From Agelaius tricolor (lineage: Eukaryota; Chordata; Aves; Passeriformes; Icteridae): a stretch of DNA of 64,000 nucleotides. Positions 37,662-49,200 of the stretch are shown here, one piece after another; the first letter of the stretch is position 1, and every line of letters begins with the position of its first letter. A model generated the notes under the pieces. That model saw nothing but the letters and a program-made list of their open reading frames with translations. It did no database searches and had not been told where the DNA came from. Position numbers and translations under genes: made by a program. The stretch is from positions 21,477,881 through 21,541,880 of the forward strand of contig JALJCS010000001.1 of the NCBI GenBank assembly GCA_023055355.1, written 5' to 3'.

Positions 37662-37971
37662 CCCAGTATATAAACTGGAGGGAGCTGGCCAGGAGCCATT
37701 GATTACTGTTTGGGGGCAGGCTAGGCATCAGTCAGGGGGTGGTGAGCAACTGGGTTGTGCCCCACTTTTTTTCTCTTGAATTTTATTACTCTCTTTTTCT
37801 CCTTTTCCTTATTATTACCATATTTTAGTTTATTTCAATCATTAAGCTTTTCTAACTTCAACCCATTAGTTTTACCTTTTTTCCCCCTGATTCTCCTTCC
37901 CATTAAAGCAGGGGCACAAGAGTGAGCAAGTGGCTGCATGGCACTTAGTTGCTGGCTGGGAGTAGACCAGA
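37662..37971 (+). mobile_element. ERVL-type LTR, 3' half (split element)
   Basis: This completes the split LTR. The TATA box TATATAAA lies at 37667-37674, followed by 'ctggagggagctggcc' and 'ggcatcagtcagggggtggtgagcaa'. Next comes the long T-rich R region, then 'gtgagcaagtggctgcatgg' and the ending 'cttagttgctggctggg'. These blocks occur in this order in the avian ERVL-type LTR consensus. The last bases of the family (…GTTAAACCACGACA) are degraded to about GTAGACCAGA, so the right edge is approximate. Any viral promoter here is old and unlikely to be active. Confidence 0.85.
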
Positions 37972-39599
37972 GGAGTAAGAAATATAAATACATATATAAT
38001 ATAAGATCAAGAAAATTGTCTGAAGGAGTATTGTAGACTAAGACCAACTAGCCAAAATCAACAATAACAAAAACCCTCAGATCTTCTAAAATTTACCTGA
38101 GAAACACATAAACACCTGCTAAGTTTATAAATATTTTAAAAATATTTGCATATTTCTGGTGAGAAGTCTAGTTTAAGATGCTTTTGATGAAATGCAGAAG
38201 AGATTTTGGCATTTGACAGTGGCTCAGTGTTGCAGTCAAGCATTTTACATCTGCCCTGGAATGGTCCTCTCTGGAATGAGAGGAAAGGACCATGCCACAA
38301 AATCCAGCAAAATTTACTGTTCAAAGGTTTTCCTGCTTAGGGGAAAGAGGGATATAGAAATGAATAAGAATTAAAATAAAAAAAGAAAAAAATAAAAAAG
38401 AAGAAAAAAGGGGAAAAAAAAAAGAAAAAAAGAAACAGAGGTGGAGAAAAAAAAAAAAACCAAGGCAGTGAGGGTGGGGAAGTCCTTGTTTTATTGTTTA
38501 GCTGCCATGGAAAAGAAAGCCACATGCCTCCTGTTGTTAGGATCTTTCACCAAGGAGTCATCTGTGCTGTCGTCTTGCCAGCACAGTCACAACATGAAAA
38601 CCTCATTTCTCAATTTTACTTTTGGAAACAGCAACCTGGCAGCAGCATCCTTCTTTATGGGCACAAGCCATTCTTTTAGTCCTTGGTCTGATGCCTCTTT
38701 CAGCACTTTCAGAGACATGCTTCAATTCTTATTTCATTCATGCAAAAATGCAAAATTTCTTACAAACCTCTACAGGCAGAGATTAGAACATGGTCAGACA
38801 ACTGGGGAGTTGTGACCCTAGCAATATTTTGCAGGTTGACATAAATGTGAAGTTGCCAGTGGGTGACACACAGAAAACAAATTCCCAGACTCTCCAAGGG
38901 CAATCCCACAACTCCTGGCTCCCTCTGCTCGTGCCAGGGATGAAGGTGGATAAGCTCAGTCATACACATGCACAAAGGGAGGCTCTCAGGGAGAGATCTG
39001 CCTGGGGCCAGGGGACAGCATTTGCAGCTCCCAAAGCAACCCCAAACTACAGTGTAGTCAGTACAAAGAGAGCACCAGAGTGGAAGCAGGCTGAGGCAGG
39101 ATAGAATAAAGGGAGGAGGAAGTGTCTATCCCCGCCGAATGCAAAAAGGAAGATATTATAATCAAGCACACGCGTCTGGCAGATGCAAACCAGAACCTAG
39201 CAATGTTTGCTTTTTAATCCATTTCTCTGCAGGAAAAGCAAACAAAACATTTCTAACTCTATTTGCCCACAGTATCTCAGCTGACATTGCCGTGTGGCCA
39301 TCCAAAAGCCCTTGATTCCAGACACTGTGGTCTCCTGCACATGGCTGTGTCCTATTGCCATAGCTTGGCATCAGTGTCAACAAACAGTCAATTCAAAGCC
39401 AGGACTGGAACCTTCATGCAAACATGAAAGTGAGAGCTGGAGTGCTCTGAGTGAGGAGGGAACACAGCCTTTCCCAGAGGGATGTGGGGCAGAGCCAGGG
39501 GATTAGACCAACACAGAAGGACAAAGTGATAAACAACAGTCGTTTGGGGGGGAAGTTTCAAAACTAAATCTAAATATTTGTTTATTACTACCAGGTACT
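37972..39599. other. Inter-LTR DNA, no gene recognised
   Basis: About 1.6 kb separates two ERVL-type LTRs of different families. It contains a roughly 100-bp A-rich tract (38361-38461). I saw no retroviral coding sequence, so the two LTRs do not look like ends of one provirus. The 38.9-39.15 kb part has several CpGs and purine-rich sequence but no exon signals. Confidence 0.55.
38361..38461. repeat. A-rich low-complexity tract
   Basis: About 100 bp of mostly A with scattered G and T on the plus strand. The 62-codon minus frame across it, nearly all Phe, is an artefact. Confidence 0.9.
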
Positions 39600-40614
39600 G
39601 GGTTTTCAAGGCTGGGTTTTGGTAACAGAGTGGCTTCTGTGAGAAGTTTCTGAGAGTTTGCCTTGTACTCCATACAGCCAGCCAGCTCCAAGATGGACAC
39701 ACCACTGGCCAAGGCCGAGCCCACCAGGAATGGCAGTGGCACCTTGGGGATTATGTGTTTAGGAAGGGAGGGGAAAAAACCTGTGCAACACCAACTGCAG
39801 CTGGAGAGAGGAGTGAGAATACATGAGAGGAACAGACCTGCCAACGCTGAGGTCAGGGAAGGAAGCGGAGGAGGTGCTCCAGGCACCAGAGCAGAGATTC
39901 TGGTGATGAAGACCACAGTGAGGCAGCTGTGGCCCTGAGCCCATGAAGGGCCATGGAGGAGGAGATCTCTACCCTGCCCATGCAGAAGTCCCACTCTGGA
40001 GCAGGTGGATGCCTGAAAGAAGGCTGTAACCCAGTAGGAAGCCTGTTTTAAAGCAGTTTTTCTGGCAGGACTTATGACTCTGTGGCACACCCACAGAGGC
40101 ACAGCCTGTTCCTGAAGGACTGGACCCTGTGGAAGGGATCCACACTGGAGCAGTTCACAGAGAACTGTACCCTGTGGGAATGACACGTGCTGGAGAAGTT
40201 TGTGGAGCAGGGGAAGGGTGGGAGGAGCACTCAGTACTCCCACTGAGGAGGAAAGTGCAACAGAGACTGGTGATGAACTGATCACAACCCCCATTCCCCA
40301 GAGACCCTGCTGGGGAGAAGGTAGAGAAAATCAGGAGTAAGGTTGAGGCCAGTAAGAAGGGAGGCATGGGATGAAAGTGTTTTAAGACTTATCTTTTATT
40401 TCTCATTATCCTGCTCCAATTTGATTGGCAGTAAGTTACATTAATTTTCCCTTGAGTCTGTTTTGTCTAGGACAGTAATTGCAGACTGATCCCTCCCTGC
40501 CCTTCCTTATCTTGACCCACAAGGCTTTCAACATTCTTTCTCTCCAACTCAGGAGGAGCACAATGGAGTGAATTTGGTAGGCACTGGGCACCCAGCCAGA
40601 GCCAGCCCACCGCA
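39600..40614 (+). mobile_element. Long avian ERVL-type LTR, second family
   Basis: This roughly 1 kb LTR belongs to another very common bird family. Recognised blocks in order are 'ggcttctgtgagaagtt', 'ccagctccaagatggac', 'ctggccaaggccgagcccac' and 'gaggaggtgctccaggc'. After these comes a ladder of repeated 'ctggagcag' units, diagnostic of the family, then 'ctcattatcctgctcc' and 'tttgattggcagtaagttac'. It ends in 'cacccagccagagccagccc' and CCACCGCA. No primer binding site follows, so it looks like a solo LTR or isolated fragment. The left edge is uncertain by several tens of bases. The longest open frame of the whole window (263 codons, minus strand) lies mostly inside this LTR and is an antisense artefact. 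Confidence 0.87.
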
Positions 40615-41752
40615 GCCCAAAAAGGGAGGCTTGCAGTGTGGGTTTTTTTGAGAGCCAGAGCAACAAAGCCATCTAACATTTCAGTTGTTTGTAGTGATTT
40701 TCCCTGAATTATCTCAGTATTGTTTCTGTATACCCAAACCTAGTGTCACTTTTTTCAGAACCACATTTAGCTTTTCCTAGTTTGATAAATTCACCTGACA
40801 GCCCTACAGTTTTTATTTCTTTAGAAAACAAACACACACACAAAACCATAAAAAAAAAATCTCCCCTGAAAACCCAAAATATGCAAACAGAGACACAAAA
40901 ATAAGACTGGGAATAATGATGTATTTTTAGGTATCATTCTTCACACTGCATCAGATTGATGAATTTGGACCAAAGACAAAAGAGAATATAAAACAAAGGG
41001 CCATAGAGGTAACTTATAGAAAAGCCAACTCGCACCGGACTTCTTCCTCTAGGAAAACGGACTAAAATGTGGACTTGCTTGACTCCTCTTCTGAGAAGCA
41101 GTAGCACACACTGATAATTACTTTTTTATTATAATTATATCTGGCAAAACCCCACATTCATTAAGTAACCTTCAGCAATAAACTTGAAAAAGCATTTTTT
41201 TCAGCAAGCTATCAACATAAAAACCATGAAGAACTGTAACAGGCAACTCATCTGATTTTGCACAGCACATTTTCTTTTCCCCTAAGCATTTGATTAATGT
41301 GCTGCTTCTGCTCAATTTCTCTCTCTGCAGCAGGGTTGCTGCTGGATTCCCTACCATCTAGTTTACTTAATATCTTTGGGACATTTCCTATAGCTCTCCA
41401 GGAATGCCATAATTGTAGGAAGAATATTAACTTGTCACCACCAGTCATAATATTTTCTGCAGCAGGCATCACTAACTTGGCTCAAGTACAAAGCAACATC
41501 AGACTTAACAAAATTCTCACTTCTAGGTTGGGAGAAAAGCAGCAACATGGTGTGTTAGAAAATATTAGTTTCTTGAATTGTGGAGCAGTGTAGCTCCACA
41601 CCACCTGTCCCTTGATTCCCTGCCTGGATACAGCTCACCTCTGCAGAGGCCCCTCTACTTGGCAGCCACATAAACCTACAGTCCCTCCAGTCATAGGCAG
41701 TCTTAGTGGGAAGCAAAACAGCAGCAAACCCTCATCCATCTATTTAAAATAA

Positions 41753-41770
41753 AAGCAAGCAAGCAAGCAA
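41753..41770. repeat. (AAGC)n short tandem repeat
   Basis: About four AAGC units running into an A-rich stretch. Confidence 0.88.
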
Positions 41771-43728
41771 AAAAACCAAACAGGAAAACCAATGCAAAAC
41801 ACCAATACTCAAGACAGATTTCTTCCCCTTTCTCCAACACAGCCTGAAGTCAGTCCCCTCTCAAAACAGGAGCAAGTGACCACACACAACCCTCCCCCTA
41901 ATTTTAGCTCACTCACCACACTTTGTTGGGATGCACCAGTGGTGATCCAAGGGCATTTCAAATCCTCACACTTCTCTGTGCAGGCTCAGGCTCTCCATGG
42001 AGCCCAGTGACCAAGAGACCACCAGAGCCACCCTCATCCCTGGATATCAGTTCCAGCACCATGAACACCTGCACCAGCTGGTGTCACCTCCCCCACCACA
42101 GCTGCCAGAGCAGAGGCTGTCTTGCTGCAGGTCCCAATTCCACCATATTTTACCAGAAGTCTTGGGTCAATCCTTTCCATCCAGGAGAACCCTGTATTTT
42201 TGGGATTAGGCCGTTTTCCAGATGCAGCCTGACTCTTTAGGCTGGTACCCAGGGATGTCTCCCTGGCTGGAGACTCTGCCAATCTCTGTCCCAGGAGCTG
42301 GTTAACTCTGCATCACTTCACTTTACACGGGCAGCGAGTCAGCAATGGGGCTCAGCTGTGAGGGACTCTTGCACCTGAGCTGCAGGTGCTCCACACTCTC
42401 AGCTCCATCCTCTGCCATCTTCCACTTCAGTTTCAAGCAGGAGAAGTAAATCATTCACTCCAGCTAATGAAGTTCAGTCTCCCAGAGAGCTCCAGGGTAA
42501 GAGCTATTGTGTAAAAAGAGACAGTAGCAAAACCCACTTCAGCCTTCTTTGGCTGCACAGTAAAAAGTCCTGCCAAGTGCTTTGAGGGGGCAAAAACCTC
42601 AGTAACATCCTAGTTCAAGGACTGTGAAGAAGCATGTCCCAGCATCCTCAGACACATCTTGAATATAAGGCTTCCTTCTGCTTTTTTGGCATCTCTATTG
42701 TTTAAACCAGCTCTAGACATGAGGATTAAAAGGGGAGCTAAAGAAGATGGCAATTTAGCAAGCCCTGATGTTTCTTATCCAAGGCAGGACAGCTGAGTTG
42801 CTGCTCAGCCACCCCTCACTGCCACATGCCCACACATCATCAACCCAGTCACGTCTAGCCTGGCTGATTGTGGGCAGGCTGAGGGCACCAAGCTTAGCCC
42901 CCATCTGATGAGCTGAGACATTTTCTTGACTGCTTTGTTGCTCTAGGGCCTCAATTATATGCACAGGGTTCTGGGTCCCTATCTGGGGACCAAATGATGG
43001 AAAATTAGGTTCTGTATTTACTATTTTTAGGTACATAAATTCTTTATTGGACCTAAATCTCAGAGCTATACTGAATGAAGGCATCAATTATTAAGTCTCG
43101 CTTCAGTAATTAGTCTTTCATGTTAGCTGAAAAGCTTAGCATTCCCTCATTTGATCAGAGGTCTCTGTCTCTGTCACTTCAGATTTATTTATGTCAAGCT
43201 TGATCTTTTAAACTTGAGGACTTATGAATTGTAATGAAAATGTTCTTTAATATAATAAAAGTGAGGGCTAAAAGTTATTCTAATGTATGCTAATTAACTG
43301 TATATTTTATTCCACAAAAAACCCCAAACCAGTCGTTGACAGGTGCTCTTACATACTGTAAGAATTCAGCTGCACAGAGGTCACTCAAAAATGGGGCAAG
43401 ACTAAATAGATCAGTCCCACCACATGATATTCCAGCCTCATCTCTTGTGCTCATCATCTCCATGTGACTTGCAAAGCAAAATTTAGACATAGTGTGTCCT
43501 TTCCTTTATGAGTCTTACATACATAAAGATTGCTTTAGAAAGTGTTTTCTCAGGGTGGTGTTTTATTTTTTTCTTTTAGTCAAGTGATACCATGACCTTT
43601 TCATTCCCTCTATGGGCCTGAAGTCTTTGACAACATTTTCAGGTGGTGTGAGGAGTGACATTGGAGAAGGATGAAGATGAAGCTGAGTTCCTCCCCTTCA
43701 TCCACTTCCTTTTCCTATCTTAATTTAT

Positions 43729-43768
43729 TAAAAAAAAAAAACCAAACCAACAACAAAAAAACCAAAAC
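43729..43768. repeat. A-rich tract with AACC units
   Basis: A run of about 12 A is followed by CAAACC and CAACAA units. Similar short A/AAC-rich tracts recur at about 6014, 28062, 54127 and 58130. I found no shared flanking body that would make them tails of one repeat family. Confidence 0.8.
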
Positions 43769-46224
43769 CTGCACCTGCCAGCCCATCTATGCTGCTACAT
43801 ATGGAATAAACCACGAGTGACAAAGATAGGACAAGCACTCCCTTGGGTGGAAAAAGCATCTTTAGGTGGTTTGGCTGCTCTGCAGGATGAAGAACCTCAA
43901 AAGAACATTGAGGCAGCTCAGGACACTCACTGTCACTCATTCAGAAATCTGCCAGTTGGACCAGCCAATCTCCCAGAAGCTCAGGTGATTGGAGGTGCCA
44001 CAGGAAGGTGACTCTTCTGCTCCCAGCCTTAATTCATGTTTGTCACTGTGATACACAGGGTGCATCTTTCCAGTACAGGGCCAGCAGAAGAGGTCTGAAG
44101 GGAAAGGAGGTTGCACAGCTTAGGACAGCCCCAGTTCAGTGCCCCTCATCACCACAGGGATGCTGTCCACAGCAACTTGGGCCCTTCTGCCACTCAGCCA
44201 CAGGAACAGTGAGCTGAGGTGGCTGCAGGTCCCCCACTGACCTGAAAGTGACTTGGGCTTGTAGATTTGATTGCCAAGCTGAATGAACATTTGGGCAGAT
44301 TAGTGATGTCATTACACTTAATTGCACTGGTATTAAGCTCCCACTCACTGCATAAATTGTGCTTTTGCAATTATTAAGCTTTGTTGTTGGTTTAGAGCAA
44401 AGCCTTTCCTGCAATGTCCTCACTCTCCCACTTTTTTTCTGAGGACAATATCTCTCTGTGGGTTATTGGAGCAGAAGCAGTTGTGATATTTATATGCAAG
44501 GCTCAACTGCACAAACAAGTGAGAAGAAACTGCAAGAAAAGACTTTTGTTGGTACTGCCCTTATTCAGAAACTACACAATAGCATAATTTCAAAAACAGG
44601 ATCAAAGAAAATGGTTGGAAAGACATTTTAACAACACTTTTCGTCCAAATTTTAGAACCCTGGAGAGGCACACAGCATTGAAGTTCTCTCCACAATCATT
44701 GTGTTCCTATTTTTTGCCCAATCCTTCCATTCCTGTGGATAGTAACCACCCTGTTTTACCCTACCCCAGGAGGAGACTGGGGAACAGAGTTAGTCAGAGG
44801 TATAGAAATGAGAGTGTGGCCTCATATTCAGCTCAGATGGAAAGACATCCATTTAAATAATTGCTCCTGTGAGAAGACTCTCATGTTGCCTTTAGTGACA
44901 GCTTATTTGACATGAAAAACAGGACTCTGCCTCCTGGGCTTTTGATTCTTGGAGGCAATGCTCAAAGCAAGACTCTCTTTTTATATTTTCTCTTGTACAT
45001 TTTTTTTTATTTCATGTACCTGCCAATGGACTCAGATTTTTCACCCCTGAAGCACTCCACCAATCTGGCTACCTCATGTATCAAAGTAGATTCACGTCCA
45101 GCATTTAGCTGAAATTTGGCAGCACAGCTTTTTACTAAATTAATAATTGCTGTCATCTCCCATGAAAGGGAATACAGAGGTAACCATTGCTCCAGCCTAA
45201 AGCATGGGTCCACAGTCTATTCCCCTTCATGCACTTTTCAGGAGTCTGTACTCAAAGGTTTGCCTATTCTGAAGAAAAATTGGGATACTTAATGAGTGCT
45301 GGTTTCCAGGCTAGGAAGTTGCAGTGAGCCAGCAGTTCTCCTCAGGGGAAAAGTCCAAACCCCAAGCGTTGGTTTTAATTTTACATGCCTGTCATCATGA
45401 TGACTAGACAGATGTTTAGAGTGCTCTCAAATAAAGCTTACAAACAAAATTTACATACTTATCTATAGTCCTCATACTTCTCACTACTATTTATTTATTA
45501 CATAGGCACAAATCTTTCCCAGTAAACTGCATTAGTTAATAATTATAGCATCATCCTAATTCCATGAACACTCAACAATTTTTTTAATATCCTCATTCAA
45601 AAAGATTTCTTCTATAAGCAACAATTTTCCTTTTTTAAGAGTCACCCTGCATTTCACTAGATGTCCAAGGCAATAAATAAACCAAGGAATCAAGTGAATA
45701 TGAGAAGTTCCTGGGAGTCTGCATGGTGAGGATATTCAAGATGACTCATTTGCCTTGCCACAAGAGAGAAATGAGACACTTTGGTATCTATGAAAAGATA
45801 ACAGCTGTATGATCACATCATGAATCTGCATTTCCACAGTATGCACCAGCCATGAACAAAGAACCTCTTTGGGCAGGCCAGAGAGTGGAGCAGAGAGCAA
45901 AGAGGTGACTCTTGTCTCCAAATCCCAGGACAAGAAAAGGATTCAGAGAGATATGGAATATCTCAGCAAAATAGAAACAGAAACAAAATGAGTGACCACA
46001 ACAAATTTGCTCTGGGCATGCCAGCAGCCATAAAGGACTCTTTACCACTGTAAAAGGGAAATTTTTAGAGATTGAAGAAAAGGGGATAAAATGCTTCTAA
46101 AGAGTTTTTCTCAAGCGCAAAGGGAAGAATGTGCTGGAACTCAGACCCTGAGATCAGTCCAGTTGGTTGGACCAGGCTGCTAATAACACACACAGTAGGG
46201 GGTTCCATCCCCAGATGGAACACC

Positions 46225-46293
46225 CACTTAAGAGATGACCCTGACAGTGCTTGTGAGTCCCTTCAAACTCACAATATTCTGTCATTCTATAAT
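46225..46293 (+). mobile_element. Possible CR1 3' tail, highly diverged
   Basis: On the plus strand 'agatgaccctg', 'gagtcccttcaaactcac' and 'attctgtcattctataat' follow the order of the CR1 terminus ('agatgatct', 'gtcccttccaac', 'attctatgattctatga'). The match is partial and I cannot extend it convincingly upstream, so this is a tentative call. Confidence 0.42.
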
Positions 46294-49200
46294 CTGCAAC
46301 AATAAAAAGAAAACAAAAAAGCAAATCCAGAATGCTTTCCATATTAGGTTTTTTTGTTTGGTTTGTTGGGGGTTTTTTGTTTTGTTTTTGTTTGTTTTTA
46401 AAGAGATATCCCAATGAAATTGTTACCTATGCTAAAAAAAGTCAATCTTTCTGCTCCCTGAGTAAGCTCCAAACTGGAATAGAGTACAAAAACCTAACTC
46501 TCAAATTCCTCTCTGACTGCTCAACCACACAAAAAGTGTAAAATAAAATGGGGAAAAGGGGAAGATGGAAAAAGTCACATTAAGGTGGGGGGATATTGCT
46601 GGAAAATACTGAGGAAAGAATGAATTTGCCATTGTTGGACTGTTTTGGTTTTGGGTTTTGTTGTTCAGGGATTTTTGTAAGGAATTTTTAGGCTGGTGAT
46701 TTTTAATTCTAATTTTTATCATTATCTCTAAGATGTCAAAGGAATAAAAAGTCAGGTGTAAAGGACCTGACTTTAGAGTACCCTGATTTTTCATGCCAGT
46801 TTGTAATAATCCCTTGCCTCAGGTATAGCTCAAATGCAGACAGACCATCCAAAGCCCCCAAGATAATAACTGTCTCCAAAAAATTGCTATTACTTCTTTG
46901 AAATCAATTTTAGTTTCTTTATTTCTGAGTTAGTGGAGGCTTACAGACAGTTTCAAACCCAAGCTATATATCTGCAGAGATGAGACAGCACTTCAGTTGT
47001 GAAGGTATGTCTCTCACACAGCTCCCAAATAGCTCAGGTGGAGAAAAGGACACTTGAGAACTTGACATAATCACCTCAGCTGTCCCCATTGTTCAGGTTA
47101 GTATCCCCTGTCTTCCTCTTCTTCTAACTGGCTTCAAAAGGGTTTTTTTTTTGCTGCTAAATTACTAAACTGACAGGCAGACAAGCTGGAAGAGGTAGGA
47201 GAGCAGCTTTATGCTTGTTGCATGCAATTCCAACAGCTCCCTGAGGTACTGCAGGGCATGGCAGCCCCATGCTGGTCTGCACATGATCATGTCATGCCAT
47301 GGTCTCCACAATAACATACTTTTTTTTTAAATTTCTGCCACATTAATTGGGAAAACACTAGTCAGATGCTTATTTCTTCCTAAGCATTTCTCACACAAAT
47401 AGCCCTTTTTCACCTACCCTGGAGAATTTTTTTTAACTTCTAATAGTACAAAAATGTGCAAACCAGAGGCAAACAGAACAGAAATTTGCTTCAACGAGTT
47501 ACATTTAATATGCTGGATGCCACATTAAAATTTATGAAGTCTTTTAACTCTAGCCCACAGACAAACAGAAACAACAAGTAAAATAATAAAAGGAAAAGAG
47601 TCTGCCTTATCTTTGTAGCTAGTGGTAGGTTTCTGCACTCTCCTTTTTCTGGGCAGGAAACTGTCTTTGGATTTGTAACAGAAAAGATGAAAGGTTTATG
47701 GTGTGCTCTGTAGTTAAAGGCTTTACATATTCTCCATTGTCCTTTACTCTTGGAGCAGGCAGCTCTGTTAAAGGACAGTAAGTATGGAGCAATGTGCAAA
47801 TGCAGCCCTTCTATACTGACAATAAAAGTTTCTTTTCTAAACCTGATTCCATGATCATCAACAAGCAGCTTGCATTTGGAGGAATGTTTTAATTTCTAAC
47901 TCTTAAAGAATGACTTTCTTGTAGTTTCTGCCTACACAAGCAGAAACCACTTCCAGTGCTAATGCTGTGCTAGTCTTGCTCATTTAGAGACAAGCCAAGC
48001 TCAAAAGCAGCATGCAGCTGCAGTGATAAAACAAAACTGCAGCCTCTGCTCTGATCTTGATAGAGCAAATGGGAATCCATTTTTTCCAAAACATTTCTCT
48101 AGATAAAACAGTTTTAAGGACTTCATGTTAGCGAAGGTGAAATTGGTCCAGTGTTCAGGTGTGTCCTGCCTCTTTCCAAAGGACAAGAAGTTATTCCTAC
48201 AACAGCCCAACCCATCTCTTCTTACTCCACCTGTGCTGCACGAGCAAGAGAAAGTGAAGCTGCCCCACCACTGCCAGCCAAGAGGCACTCAGGAAGGTAC
48301 AGTGGGTACAGTGCCTCTACAGCTGGGGCACCTTCAGAGCTTGCAAGGGGGAAAGGCACAGTGATATAATGCAGGCTACACTCTGACTCTCTGCTGACAG
48401 TCCCTGAGGATACTGAGAAGTGAAAAGGTCTTTGTGTCTGTACCACCTCCACTTTATGAAGTACAATGGTATGTGACACGTTACTCCCACTTTCATTTCT
48501 CACAGCAGAGCCTAATTTTTTATGCTTCTTTTTGCTACAAGCCACTGTGGTATTCTCTATTAAAAAAGCATTCAGACTTTGTGACTTATCAGTCTGCAGT
48601 TCAGAAGGGCCCAGCCCGCAACTCTTGGGCTATTATGCTGTCCAAATGTGCAACATGATGCCTTCAAATCTGTAAATTCCTTCTCTTCTGTAACAGAACA
48701 AGCAAGATGACAAATGGTTCTGAATGCCAATACATTACAGAGAAGGATATGCTAACTACAGCTGGGATAGTTAAAGCATAACCTCTCTTTATCCCGTTTC
48801 ATTCCAGATCTAGTGGGCTTTGCATGCTTGAATGCCTGAATACTGAATACTGTAATTTTGCAGAAAAAGCAAAATCCACACAAAACAGAAGCAGACCTGT
48901 CACTGGTATAAAAGTCAAAATCGGCAGTACAGTGTGGAATTCTCTCATGTTCCCATAAGAAAATTTTCAATATATATGTTCACTTTTCTAGTCACTCAGC
49001 AAGGTTAGTCTCAGTATCCCCTGAGCCAAACAAGACTAAAATACATCTTTCACAGCAAGTGTATTGCTTCAGCAAAATTTCTCAGAACACCCTGTTTAAT
49101 TTGAAGGATCAAATTAATAGTGAAAGAAAAAAAAATGGAGCCAACACTAAACTGCTGTTTAAGGACTCATTTCAGGCTGTTGATTACCTTCTGAAGAATA

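Larger units (their letters stand above)
40615..46224. other. Intergenic DNA, no gene recognised
   Basis: About 5.6 kb without a recognised exon or transposon. The 41.6-42.5 kb part is richer in G+C, with overlapping frames on three readings but no splice-site or domain evidence. Simple repeats are an AAGC run (41753-41770) and an A-rich AACC-type tract (43729-43768). Confidence 0.55.

Noticed and set aside
39503..40294. 263-codon open frame on the minus strand, the longest in the window
   Set aside because: It runs antisense through a common ERVL-type LTR. The repeated units of that LTR keep the frame open, and it has no protein domain.
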